This document shows positions 44,721 through 57,900 of a stretch of 64,000 nucleotides of DNA, piece after piece. Source of the DNA: Adineta steineri (lineage: Eukaryota > Rotifera > Eurotatoria > Adinetida > Adinetidae). The notes under the pieces are model-generated. The model searched no databases and had not been told where the DNA came from. It saw nothing but the letters and a program-made list of their open reading frames with translations. The DNA lies in contig CAJNOI010000016.1 in assembly GCA_905250115.1 (NCBI GenBank), positions 303,980 to 367,979 of the forward strand. Direction: 5' to 3'. Made by a program: the position numbers and the translations under genes. How positions within the stretch are numbered: position 1 is the stretch's first letter; each line of letters starts with the position of its first letter.

Positions 44721-47226
44721 TCATTTTTGTTGATGCATCATAGAATGAAAACGAGATAATTCTATAAGTGATATATTTTGATTTATCAATCGTAAGGAAT
44801 CTTCTTGAAGTAATGATAAAATTTGTTCTGGTTGACTGACATCCATGTATTTAAGTAGATAGACTAAACTTCGACCATCACAATGATTAAGAAGACGAGG
44901 CATCTGAACGAGATCCTGCTCAAGAAGCCAATCATGCACTTGTGTCGACGTCCATTCTATAATATTCGATGAAGATGTTGACAATGAAGATATTTTTGGT
45001 GATGTTATAGTAACTTTTGGGTGTGGGACAACATCGATATCTTGTTTTGGTTGAACAGGTATTATATTGATATCAGCAGTATGTATAGCTTTAAGTTCCT
45101 TGGATAACATTTCCATTGCTCTTACAAATTCATATTTTGTAAAATCAACATATAATAATTGACCAATCAAAAATAATAACCATCCATCTGGTTTGTAGTG
45201 TTTTTGCATAAGAACTGGAACTATTTGACGTTGTCGTTGAAATGCATAATGTGCTTCTGCTCGACAATAATTACTTTGTTGATAATGTCCACTCATACAA
45301 ATAATAATAATTTCTGATTGATCAATAGCTTGTGCCATTGCATCCATGATATTTCCATGCATTTGATCAAAATCAATCCAAACACGATAACCATTTTTAG
45401 TTAGTTCATTATAGAGCTGTTTACAAAGATCTTTTTCTTGATGTGAATAACTAATCATAATATGAAAAGTATTTTGATTGGTATTTTGTGATATTGATCT
45501 GCGTTGATGATTGATTTCAAGATTCCAAAGAATACCATGAGTACTTTTTCGCATTTGTTCATTATGACATTGTGGAGCAAGACGAGATAGCTTGGACATG
45601 AATAGTGAATTCGAGCGAAGTTGTTGTTGGATATCATGGTTAAATGAAAGTGCCCATATAATATCATATACAATTGGATGTTGATCAGACATTTCAATGA
45701 AAAGTGGTAGTTTACTTGAACTGGCGGTTCGTTGTTGTATTGAATCATTCTTTGATAGGATTTGAAAATCTAAAAATAGTTCAAGAATGATTTATTCTTG
45801 TACTTTTCATATTGTCAAAAGGGTTCCGCGAAAAATGTATGTATAACGACGCGACGTTAGATTGTAAGAAAATCAAGAAGATTACTAGCGTAAACTCCTC
45901 TCTATGTACGGTTCTAAATTTAGACTCGATGAATGATGAAAAATAGTTATGTTTTAACATTTGAATTTATACAATGTGTATACCTTTTAGTAAATGCTCG
46001 ATGGGTATTTGTTTATATTTGTTCGATGAATTATTCCACGCTTCTTGTATCATATAGAAGAAATAATCACTAATATTATCAGCTATTTTTAAATCTTTCC
46101 GAAGATCATCTCCAAGAGCTTCACCAAGTAGACAGTATCCGCACAGACAAACTTCATCATTTAGTGCAGTCTCAGATACAGATATAATTGTATCTCGTAT
46201 TGTTGTATTAGAACGAAAAAGCCAATTTATATTTTGTGTTTGGACTATTACGAATAGAATCATTAATGTTGTATCCATTAAAATTGTTTCATCATTTGAA
46301 CGTACAGATTTCGTTCGTTTATAAAATGGTGTATGAGCAATGATGCGAATAAGATCTTCTACATGGTCACATGCTATTTGTTCTTTAGGAAAGAGTATTT
46401 TCAACTGTGTTCGTTGTTGTCCATCCCACCAACAACATCCCCATATTAATCCAACAAAGTGTGCAATACAACCAAGTAGTTCCTTATTCCAGGACATTAC
46501 ATTATAACTATGAACATGAACTATTTCTAAGTAATCTTCAGACAAATAACTAATCATTTCATCAGCCGTGTAAGGATAATTAGAAGATTTTATAGATAGA
46601 TACGTATATGCAAATAAATAAAATGAACATGTTTTTATATAAAATAAGAATTTAGCTGTGAATACAGACTGGATTAAGTGTGGCTGTCGAAGTTCCGTCA
46701 GATATAGTTTATATTGTTTGCTCATAAAATATTTGATCGCAATATGTCGACCAATATAATCAATAACTGGTGGTATATTATACTGAGGATTATCATACAG
46801 AAAATGAGAATGATTATCCAACCACAAACTGATTATATTAATAAATGGATTGTTAACGTCAGTACTTCGGTCAAGTTTTGTAAATATATCAGTTATTTGA
46901 TCAATGCTCACACAGAAAAGAAGAGATCCTTTCGTATCAACTGTAACGTTATGATTATTGAAGATTAAGTTCTTGTTAAATGATGTAACAGTATAAAAGA
47001 AATCTTGATAATATTCGTCATTGATCCATTTATCATAGTAATGACTACTGAGTACTTTCCACACCCAGCGTTCAACCACTAATAATAAGTCAAACGATTT
47101 GTGTACAAATGAACATAAACATTCTCTATCTTGTTCTTTAAGAATTAAGGAGATTTGTTGAAGAATATCAACTGATAATGGAGAAATATTCAGTTTACCA
47201 ACAAGTTCTTCAAACTTATTTTCCAT
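44721..47226 (-). CDS. ARM-TIR-SAM protein (SARM1-like parts in a different order)
   Basis: Exons 47226-45984 and 45769-44721 join in phase (AAA G / AT TTT) to 763 residues. The long helical N-terminal part (1 to about 500) looks like an armadillo-type repeat region (with DIIWALSFNHDIQQQL, HGILWNLEINH). A TIR domain at about 517-645 starts IMISYSHQEKD and keeps the glutamate at about 586 in NYCRAEAHYAF, the place of the catalytic Glu of NAD+-cleaving TIRs such as SARM1. A SAM-like domain is at about 686-760 (EWTSTQVHDWLLEQD, DGRSLVYLL). SARM1 has ARM-SAM-SAM-TIR order. NADase activity and an immune or stress role are inference. Confidence 0.85.
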
Positions 47227-48092
47227 CGTTCGTTTATTGTTTTCACTTTCTCGATCCGCTGTACTTATATAGTATAATATACATAATACTTCTACAATTA
47301 TATTATTACTTTAATATAAAATAACATAATTATACTTTCATCTTTACATGTACTTTTTCTCTTATTATTCTTTTTTGCAATTTTACTTGCATTCAAATGA
47401 CGTTTTGAATTATATTGACGTATATTCATGAACTAGATCGATTATAAGAAAAAAAAGGCTTCTGAAGATTGCAGTATTGATTTAACCCTATTCAATAGAA
47501 GTGAATGAGAAATGAATTGCGTCAACATAAGATTAGTCTACATTTTACATAAATATGTGCGTCATTAAAAGAGCAGATATTATGGTTTCTTTTGTTTTCT
47601 GCTGCTGTTGTTATATGAGAGAGTAAAAACAAGATTCAACGCAGTGAATCTTCTTGGAGTAACGATAAGATTTGTGATGTTTGTGACCACTGAAGATGGA
47701 GATAGAATATATATGTATATATTAATCATATGACTCTATTTAAGATATACTGTTAATTTAGACTTATTTTTTAATAGTAAGAGATATTAGTTCTTTGTTT
47801 GAGGAGTGTCTTGTCATTATTCATTCATTTTCTAATATGACATCATTGATAAAGTAACCCATCTTCTCCATAAATATTTTTCAACAACTTTCGAACTCAA
47901 ACAATACTAATATAGCATGTTTTGCAATACAAGTAAGACCTTTGTATATAGCATTTCAACAATCGAAACAGATAATCTTGAAATTGAATTTTGTTCTCAA
48001 AGACTTCTAGTATATTTTCATAAATCTAGATTCCTTAATCTTTTATTATCGGTTCTTTAGAAATAGAACTATAATGTTTTTTGAAGTATAGT
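47227..48092. other. Spacer between NUDT14-like and ARM-TIR-SAM
   Basis: AT-rich; includes the promoter side of ARM-TIR-SAM. A short stretch at 47646-47680 (gtgaatcttcttggagtaac) resembles the coding 3' part of ARM-TIR-SAM at 44789-44815, possibly a relic of a duplicated copy. Nothing else seen. Confidence 0.45.
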
Positions 48093-48942
48093 TCATGGTA
48101 ATCGTCCTTTTTTATGTAAAAACCACATAATACCAAACATTAATGATGTTTCTTTTGCTTTAGTTTGATCAAATACAAATTGATAAAGTTCATCAACAGG
48201 AATTTCATGTACAACAATAACTATAAATAAATAAATAAATAAAAACGATATCTATTTTTTGTCGCGGTCTTTATCTTACGTTCTTGTTCTGATGAATTCC
48301 CACCACCCATATTTACTTTCATTTCATTTGTTACTTCAACATAAAAAAGTTCTTGTGCTGGACCAGCAGTACCAACACCTGTTCGATATTTAGTTACTGA
48401 TTCAATAGAATTAATATCAACTGAATAACCACATTCTTCAAGTATTTCAGCATGTGCATGTTCTTTATTTGATAAGTGTTTTTTGTCAACAATTCCAGCA
48501 CAAAATTCATAAGTAACTGCAGATTTTGGATCTTGCTTTGTAAAATCAATTTCATCTATGGATGAAGCATTTTGTGTTTCTTTACTAATCATAACATAAA
48601 CAGCTGGACGAAATTGACGAACAAAAACGAGTGAATCAGTTGATCGATTGTAAATAATAATTACAACAGAATTCTATAATTAAATAAAATTAGTAGACAA
48701 AAAGGATTATAATGTAATTCTTAATGACTTACATGAGCATCGATAGCATCCCATAATCGTTTTACAGGATTATTATTTCGTTCATCAGTGAATGCGGCTC
48801 GAAATGGACGAACGAAACCGGAATTTTTTGGTAAATCTCCAACGTGAAATTCCTTTATTCGACATAAATCCTCTTCAGTGAAATGATTATTTTCACTTGG
48901 ATTTTTAGTTACATTTTGTTTTTCATTTGTATCATTAGACAT
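48093..48942 (-). CDS. NUDT14: NUDT14-like Nudix hydrolase (UDP-sugar/ADP-sugar pyrophosphatase)
   Basis: Exons 48942-48733, 48673-48280 and 48220-48093 join in phase to 243 residues. Family marks are SLVFVRQFRPAVY (about 82-94), the Nudix box region EFCAGIVDKKHLSNKEHAHA then EILEECGY, TGVGTAGPAQELFYVEV, and the C-terminal MFGIMWFLHKKGRLP. The canonical Arg of the REUxEE motif is Ala here (HAEILEECG; human has Lys), while the metal-binding glutamates remain. Family role: Mg2+-dependent hydrolysis of UDP-glucose/ADP-ribose-type nucleotide sugars. Its place next to NAD+-using ART and TIR genes is suggestive only. Confidence 0.9.
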
Positions 48943-50753
48943 GTTTTAAATTTAAAAATAGAAAAATAACATTTTTTTACTTGGTATTACTCAATCATTA
49001 CCACAATGATTCATGGTTTTATATGAATGGTTACTTGACGCACCAGTACTTCAATAAAGTTTGTATAAAGATTTGACATAAAGGTGGCGTATTTGATAGA
49101 AAATTTATTTATCATTGGTACACATAATGAAGTGTTGGACGAATAATTTATATTCATTCTGGGCAAAAAAAGGGGTTCATATTATTTCGCCGTGTCATAA
49201 GTATTGTCAGTTATATTTACTTATTAACTGCATTATGAAATCAAATGCTTAACTCTACAGGAGTCGGAGATAAAATGAATATGAATGTGGCCATCTCTCT
49301 CATGTGATAATGGAAAATTCTCCGCGGTCTCTAGTAATGAAAGCAAGTTTTCTCTATATTTTATACTTATAGTAAAAATTTTCGTTGCAAATAAGTATTC
49401 ACTACTTGTTCTTCAATTGTATATATTTGGCGTGGCTATTGAGAGAAGTATTTAAGATCTTTTTTTCGATTATTATAATCTAACTACTACACAAAAAGGT
49501 ATTCTTTTTCAAACAGTATCTTTGTATCATATGTTTTCATTAATTTGCAATATGATATTTTTATTGTAATAGTTTTGGTTATTGTTTCAGTTTGTGAAGT
49601 TGAAAGTGAAAGATATAATTACAATTCTCTCAATTTTGATTAACTATTGTATATTATTAAAACTATATAAAAATAAAATATCTATTAAATGACACAATCC
49701 ATTAATGAATGGTTCGGATTTTATGTGAAAAAAGTTAAACATATTTTTTTCTTCAAAAGGATATTGAAGATAATGGATCTTGTTATTATATGTATCAATT
49801 ACATGAATACTGTATCGAATGTTATTTAATAAGTTAAATATATATTGCTACATATTTGTTTAATTGCTATTATGTTAGAACTTGATTTCGATATGTATTT
49901 TGTGAAGTTTCTTTTTTTTAAATTCAAGTAGTTATTCAATATGACTGAAATGAATTGTGTATCATTCACTATATGAAATACTAGCTATATATACAAACCA
50001 CTAAGGAAAAAAAGGTATTGTTGTCCTGCGGTTACTAGGTGACTCATAACTTTTTCATGATCAGGTTTTTTCGTTGTATAATAATAATTTTTCTTCTTCT
50101 ACTATCAATCGATGAAGTAGCAAGCATGTATCTCGATCCTTCTAGAAGGCACGAGAACGGAGACAAATAGAAGAAGAATGTTCTGCTTGACAAAAACATT
50201 TTTCAGTTCTGTTGACGAGATATAGACGCTTTGCAGACGGTCTGAGAGTAATAAGTAGAACACTTTTTATGAGTATTGGACAACAAACAAATATATGAGT
50301 CATACAGATCACATGTAAACATGCATTCAAACGGTTTGAGTTTTTTTTTCAAATGTACAAAAATTATCATACTTATTGCATCACAAGACACACCTTTTTT
50401 TATTCATAAAAAAATTAAATCGAGAAGAGTTTCTGCAAACTTGCTAAACTTTATGCTAGAGTTGATAAAAAAATCAAATTTGATGAGTTTTGTTGCATAT
50501 CTAATGATGTGCGATGATGTCAAACTGTAAATAACGCATTGTGTCTTGTGTTATATGATTTGTGAAAGAAAATCGATTTTAACAAAATATTTTTTTGTCA
50601 CTTTTTGAGTATAGAAAAAAATAGTTTTGATTTATTTTATTCTTTTTTATTATTGAATACAATTAACAAGTTTAACTACTATTTTAGATCGAGAATTTAA
50701 ACAAACATCACCGTCATTGAGGATACATCATATAGAACATCGGATTCGTCAAA
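48943..50753. other. Intergenic region
   Basis: AT-rich; overlapping short frames at 50142-50530 on both strands look like chance. A 5' UTR acceptor (actattttag, about 50685) may serve the next gene. Confidence 0.45.
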
Positions 50754-51312
50754 ATGAGTAATTTAGACACGACTATTGTTATGCCGCTAAATAACGAAAT
50801 GTTAATTGAACCATTAAGCCATGTGGGTCCACCAAGAAATAATATGGCAGTATCAGAATTATTCGATATACCTATGGAACCGATACCTCCAAATATAGTA
50901 TTTTGAATTTATTTTGAAAAATCTTTAGATTTCAATCTTATATATATATTATAGGAATTAGCGATGATATTAAGCCGTGTTGAACCGCATACGTCAAACA
51001 CCAGAGCGGATGTATGTTTTAAATTATCGATATTTAACATGTTTTTTTGTTAACTACTATTTTTATAGATAAATATCAATTCGACGAATCAACTATATGA
51101 TTCAATGACGGATATACCAATATCTATGGAAGTTGAGGTATACCTCAATATAATAATATTTGTTAAAATATAGCTAATTTTTTTTTCTAGGAGTTGGAAT
51201 TTTCCCACCAACAGAGTGTTGTCGACATATATGATGCAGTTATAGTGAGTAGAAACAAAGAAAACTATATAGTATATGGTATTATTTGTATATTGTATTA
51301 CAGTTAGATTAG
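50754..51312 (+). CDS. Small acidic protein of unknown function, 5 exons
   Basis: Exons 50754-50897, 50955-51011, 51069-51137, 51191-51244 and 51304-51312 give 110 residues. All four introns are phase 0 and 53-59 bp with GT-AG ends, which makes a chance series unlikely. The product (start MSNLDTTIVMPLNNEML) is acidic and disorder-prone, with two related stretches, LFDIPMEPIPP and MTDIPISMEVE. No domain, signal peptide or membrane span. The last exon codes only Leu-Asp-stop. Alternatively exon 4 could splice in frame to 53832 (GAC TTT ATG), fusing it to the next small gene, but that intron would be 2.6 kb, unlike the others. Confidence 0.6.
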
Positions 51313-53837
51313 AAGGATGAAGTTATTGAAATCGCCATTAACATGAAAATTTGTAAATATTATAAGTATGGAAAGGGCCTCAACCGCTAACAATATCTCA
51401 AGTTCCTTTTATAGTAAAAGAATACCTCAAGTGCCTTTTATAGTAAAGGAATTTTGTATTTTTTTGTTTAGCGTTTTTCTTTGCGCTATAAAATCATTTT
51501 CTTTTCTGCGTTTTGGTACGATACAAGTTGATGGATAGTAAAATATTTACTATAGATCCTAATAGACCATTGGTTACAAACCTCTGAGTTCTTATAGTTA
51601 GTCTAAAAAGACGTGAATCCATATTTCCTGTTCCCCTGGTAGACTTAAACCCATGGAGTCTTGTTGGACTATAAATCTTAATACTTAAATGACATAATTT
51701 TTTCCAGTTAATTTCAATTCCTTATAAAAATTTATTCCAACTTGTATCACAGTCTTTAGTCTGATCTCATTGTTACCGTATGGTTTCTACGTATTTTAGC
51801 TTGGTTTTTTTCTGAAAAATTATGTGTCGTATTTAAAGATATCAGATAGGTCAACATATATTATATGAATGAATACTATTCTCTAATTGTGTTGTTTTGT
51901 TATCAGATACTAGTCAGATATATTACATAATTTTTATAAGAAACAACCATTCTAAATTATATAGAAATGTTTGAGAATGATTATTAATCTGAAATCAGAA
52001 TCAAATAATCAGAACACTGAGTTTAAACAAAACAAATCAGATAAAAATTATGTCATTTATTTCAAGCTATTTTTAGTTTGACCCGAGCAATGATGACAAA
52101 GCAACTGTAGAAGAATTAAACTTGTAAAAGCTTCCTGTTGATAGTTTTTAGACTTTTTGCTGGCAAAAGGTGCTAAAATGAATTCAATTTATCGTTGACT
52201 AACGTTAGTTTTCAAGTTTTAATTCTTATACTATTTTCCCCTAATATGAGGGAGTATGCAGAATTATTGTCGTTTGAGACGACATTATTCAGTAGTGAAT
52301 ACAGATTATATACTTAAATCTGTATTACACTTTTTTTCAGTTCAGTATATCACTACATTAATAAACAATGTAGTATACTATGTTCTAATCTCACGAGAAA
52401 AGAGCCTTGATGAATCAATCATATGAAAATCAAGGAACTGAAAAGTCAACTTGCTCAGCACGTTGATTAATGAATAGATAGATAGAAAGTCAGAATATAA
52501 AGTCGCTGGTCGACTTTTATAAACTGTAGAATTTGTTAGAGTTCTGGAATGTCGCTAGATTTTAGCACATTAACAGTTAGTAAATTTATTTAATAAATCT
52601 ACTATTGTACATATTACAATAACTTAGTAAATCAAATTCTTATCTGTCCAGTTAATGCCTGATATGACTAAATAACTTGTACGTACCGGTGTGCACTCTC
52701 TCAATTTTTTCTTTCATTTCTTTTTCCAATATATCAAATCTTTTTGCTTTCTTGTTATAAAATCCTTTCCACTTGTTTTATTTTATTTTTTTTGTGTATA
52801 TTTCTCTGTGATATGGTGATTCAAAATTGCTTTACTTTTAACATAAAATGTCGGGTTGTTCGGAGTTCATATCTATCTAAGTTTATTTTATTCTGCTTGT
52901 TCTATTTTAATGTATGTCTCATCCAAAAACCTTTTTTTTTCTATAATAATAATATAAAAATATTGTTATAATGCTATGAATGATATGATAAATTGACATA
53001 TTTGTACTTTTATTGTGTGTGATAATTGTAAAGTTGTTTTATAAAGTCAAAAACATGATTAGTCAGTGAGAAAAATGATAACAATAAAAGAAGAGTCAAT
53101 CATATTCATGATATTTATAAATTTTTATTTTGTTGATCATATATTTGTATAAGAAATAAATAGACATTACATATTTCAATTTATCATGTTTCGGTATTTT
53201 ACAAGAAATATAATATTTTGATAACTTTAGTCAATATTATTTTGTATCATATTCGTTGAAACTTAATAAAAATCAGGTTAACAGACAAGGAAAGAAATGC
53301 ATCTGTAATTAGTATCCTTACTGAATATATGTCCTCAAAATACATAATAATGTAAGGTAAAAGAAATGAATTTTTTTTTCATAATGATTTTTCAGTAAAC
53401 AGAAGAAGGAAGAGAAGATCATCTTGTTGATCAAGACAGCCTTTTTTAAATATTTTATAACTGTTTCATTTTAAAATAATACTTGAATGGCACTGTATTC
53501 TGTAGTAAATAAACATTCAATGATTTGGATTATGAGTAATCTATTTTCTCTCGTTAATATTCTTCATATTCTTTCAATAATGTCTATTTACTCAATGTAA
53601 AGAAAAGAATAAAAGTTTCTTTTTTTTTCTTTCACCTTTTTTCCACAATGGGCGTATAGACAAAGGTGACTATATATATATATGCATTGACTAATATCTT
53701 ATCGCCAAAATTATTTTCGTTAAGAAATACAAGACGCTTAACTCAATATAATCACACCGATTAATATTTGGCTCATTATACAGTAATTATAATAAATATT
53801 TTTTTTAAATATATTTCCATTTATGTAATAGGACTTT
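51313..53837. other. Intergenic region
   Basis: AT-rich; a 28-bp direct repeat at 51397-51452 is the only clear structure. An open frame at 52744-52971 is hydrophobic and F-rich by composition and not supported. Confidence 0.5.
51397..51452. repeat. Two-copy 28-bp direct repeat
   Basis: ctcaagttccttttatagta at 51397 and ctcaagtgccttttatagta at 51425, each continuing aaa(a/g)gaat. Significance unknown. Confidence 0.8.
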
Positions 53838-54217
53838 ATGGCAGACCAGACAGAAAAAAATTTATTATTAAGTTCGACAACTAGTGCCGCACAAACTGTC
53901 GAAGAAGTCGCCCACAAAGCAAAACTATCCGTTCAATCTGCATCACCACGTAGTGATCAGTTTGAATTGAGTGAAAATGTAATTCCAGATCCACCACCCA
54001 TTCGATCTCCATCACGTGGTGATCAATTTGAATTTAATCAAAATGTAACTCCACGTCCAACACCATTTATAAACAATGACATGAGAACGCCAATAATAGT
54101 TACAGTAAATATAATTATAATTGTCTCTAATTACAAAACAGTTGTCTTTTGTAGGAATGGCGATTTCCAGACGCGTGGTCTACCGATGAGATCACTGCAT
54201 CGATTTGGATGCAGTAG
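53838..54217 (+). CDS. Small disordered protein with an internal repeat, unknown function
   Basis: Exons 53838-54104 and 54155-54217 join at a phase-0 intron (ACA / GAA) to 109 residues. Two tandem units are visible: SPRSDQFELSENVIPDPPP and SPSRGDQFEFNQNVTPRPTP. The end EWRFPDAWSTDEITASIWMQ comes only from exon 2 and is tryptophan-rich. No domain, signal peptide or span is recognised. Start at the first ATG after a possible acceptor (tgtaatag at 53824-53831). It lies 725 bp before the Caspr start on the same strand. Confidence 0.6.
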
Positions 54218-54941
54218 TTTCATTTAAAATTATGCTAAATAGCCAAGATCATATTTTGCAAAAATGAACCATCTCCTTTTTTTGATCTTGGTCCCGTAAC
54301 TTTAAGTTTACTCAATTACTACACAAGTGTTCTGAATTTTCAATTCATTTCAGACAATATATTTTATGTTAACACTTTAACCGAAAATTCTAACAATTTT
54401 TACAAAGATGACTGGTTGAGAAAGAATAATTTCTACAAGAATAACTTTAAAATTGTAATCTTGTATAAAGTTTTTTTTCTGATCTCGGTCTCCGTATCTA
54501 CTATAATTTTTTAATTCTTTCATGTACTTCGTATTTTTTGCCCCGTGTAAATATTTTTATGTCTCATTCAATCAAGAAATCTTTTTTTATATATCTTTTT
54601 TTATATATCTTTTATGTTTTTATTAATTGTGTTATTCTCACAATTTAATCAAGAATAAATTATAATGATCTATATACTAGCGACATCATGACCTTGTTCT
54701 GTTTTTTCTAAATAGAAAAATATGACTAATCCGAAAATAAAGAAAGACAATAATAACCAATCAATAATTAGGAAAACGGTCAGTTATATATGATTGACCT
54801 TGTCCATGTCAGAAAAAGAATTTTTAGAGGAAAAAAAAGAAGTTTTATCTTAGTTCGATTTAACTTATTTTTTATCATGATCAAATCGTGATAATTAAAA
54901 AGATCTTAATTATTTATTAAATAAAAACCAGCATTTAAATT
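54218..54941. other. Spacer before the Caspr-like gene
   Basis: AT-rich promoter side of the Caspr-like gene; a short tandem tttttatatatc repeat near 54585-54610. Nothing else seen. Confidence 0.5.
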
Positions 54942-57900
54942 ATGTCAATCATTTCGTCCGTGCAATTGATTACTTTTGTCGTCTTTCTACATTTCATTTC
55001 TGGTTCGTTTTATTTTTATTTATTATTCTTTAAATTCAGACTTGATTTTTTTTAGTAACCAATGGTCTTACATCTGCAGATCTTTATAGTCCTTGTAAAA
55101 AACCGCCCGCTTTAGGTGTTGAATCGAGTAAAATTCCTAATACAGCATTTTTTGCATCATCTTTTGTACAAGGTCGTGAACCATATACGGCACGATTAAA
55201 TGCTCGCTATGGTTTGTTTATTCGAATAATTCGTATTTTTTCATAATATATATTTTTATAGCTTGGAGACCTGCTTATATGGATGCTGATCAATATTTAT
55301 ATATTGATCTTGGTTCTCGATATTATGTTACAGGTGTTTCAACACAAGGCCGTCGTGCAGCCAAAGAATACGTAACAATATATAATATAATGTATTCTGA
55401 TAATGGTCATAATTGGTTTTATTATACAAATGAAGATAAAATCATTGTGGTTAGTTAATTTTATAAAAAATATATTAAAAAAAAATAAATTTCATTTATT
55501 TTAGAATTTTGTTGGTAATAAAAATGATAATGGTATTGTACGGAATAATTTGTCAGATCCAGTTATTACACGTTATATACGTTTTAATCCACGACAATGG
55601 AATAATTTTATTTCGATGCGTGTCGAAGTTTATGGTTGTCCATTCAGTATGAAATATTAATTTTTATTATATTTAGAAAATTGTTTTATTTTTGCGTAAT
55701 TTTTTCTAGCATCTTCATCGTTTAATTTCGATGGACATACTATTGCTTATTATGATGCGACATTTATTCCTCTACATAATAAACAAGATGAATTACGTTT
55801 ACGTTTTAAAACAAATTATCCAAATGGAGTTTTATTTTATGCAAAAGGAACACAAAATAATGATTATTTAAATGTTGAACTTCGTAATGGAAGTATATTT
55901 GTTGGAGTTGATTTAGGTTCCATGCCGGGACGTCCAGGTTCAACAATAATTCAAGCTGGTAGTGTATTAGATGACTATCAATGGCATGATTTAGCTATTA
56001 TACGTTACATGAAAAATATTTCGGTTAAAATCGATCAAAGTGTTATACAGGAAGAATCACAAAGTGCATTTACTGGTTTAGATCTTGATGGAAAGGTAAA
56101 AATATTTCGTCGTTATCTATCGAAATGATTAATATATGATTTTCTATTTCTCATTAGCTTTACGTTGGTGGAGTACCGAATCATATGGAACGCGGTATCA
56201 CTGTTCGACCTAATTTTCAAGGTTGTCTTGAAAATGTGCTCTATGTCAGTCCATCAACAAATTCTATTTTGGATATATTACAAAATTTACAACGACAAAA
56301 TCCATTCTATGGTCTTGAACAAGGAATGGTTGGTTCGGGAGCAATGTGTGAAGTAAGTTAAATATTAATTTCATCTTCTTCTCTTCATTTTTTTGTCATA
56401 TTAAAAATAAAAACTATAAAATTATTTCGAATTTAGATCAACAAGTAAGTTAAAAAAGAATGAATATATCCTTAACCATCTGTTGTTATCATTTTTTTCT
56501 GCCAATAACTGCAGCTGCTGTGCTTATGCATGATAAAAATATATTTTCTTTTTCTGAGTTGCTTATAACATGCTTATGTCTAATAAATAATCATTTATTT
56601 ATTGTTTAGGATGATTCAATGAATATGCATCCATATACATTTAAAACATTTGATTCTTATCTTGAAATTTTCCGTAAACCAGGTGCAACATCGATTGATT
56701 TAAATTTTCAAATGCGTACATTTGAACCGAATGGAATTTTATTTTATACAAATTTATCTGAACCAAGACAATTAATGATTGGTATTAATGATGTACCTGA
56801 TCAAGATTTTCTACGAGTAAGAAAAATGAAATTTGATAAAAAAAAATTAATCTTTTGTTTTATTTAGCTTTTTCTTGATGAAGGACAATTAGCATGCACA
56901 GTCCAATTAGATGGAAATAAACGTACGGTCCGTCATCGTCGAGGTAAAATTTTTTTCTAAATTTTATTTTGTTTTTCTTATGATACAAATTTAGATAATT
57001 TAAATGATGGTCAATGGCATGAAATAAGTCTTTTATTGACACAATTTCGTTTTAATATCACAGTTGATTTTGAACCTGAATTTTCGTTTACACGTAATAA
57101 TTTATCGACAACTGATCGATATACATTTAGTACAAATGGTGATCAAATAAATCGTGAAACAGCTATGAATGGTTTTGTAGGTTGTATAAGACAATTAGTT
57201 ATGAGTGGCATACAAATATTACCAAGAGATTTGATAAATAATTTAACTGTTTTAAATCAAGGTGATAGTCGACCAAGAACTGGAACGGTTATTAATCATG
57301 GTGTACTTGTTGATGCATGTGAAATGTTTGATCGATGTACACCAAATCCATGTCGTCATGGAGGAATTTGTTATCAAACTTGGACTAGATTTCGTTGTGA
57401 TTGTTCCAATACAGGTTATAGTGGTGCTGTATGTCATATCAGTGATAATCCATTATCATGTCTGGATTATAAAATAAATCGTATGAAAATTGACGAAGTC
57501 ATTCCTGAACGTTTAACAACAATTGATATTGATGGTAGTGGTCCATTAGCTCCATTTTCTATTCTATGTCGTTATGGTGCTAAATCTGAAATTCTTAATA
57601 TTACTGAAATTGGTCATTATCATGAATTAGAAAGTTATGTATCAAGTGGTTATCAAATACCTAATTCAGTTTATTCTCAAACAATAAATTATCGTGTACC
57701 ATTACCACAAGTATTTGCTGTTATTGATCGTTCATATGTATGTAAACAATATATTGAATATACATGTTTTAATTCACGTTTATTAAATTATCCGAATACA
57801 CCATATGGTTGGTGGGTTGGTCGTACAAATCAAACGATGGATTATTGGGGTGGAAGTGAAGTTGGCACAGGCAAATGTGCTTGCGGTTTAGATATGACAT

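Noticed and set aside
44721-47226. Treating the TIR-SAM part and the N-terminal part as two genes
   Set aside because: The junction 45984/45769 has good splice signals and keeps phase, so one gene is simpler.
50142-50530. Overlapping frames on both strands
   Set aside because: Mutually antisense, low complexity, no conserved motif.
51360-51460. tRNA-like segment near the 28-bp repeat
   Set aside because: No cloverleaf with A and B boxes could be formed.
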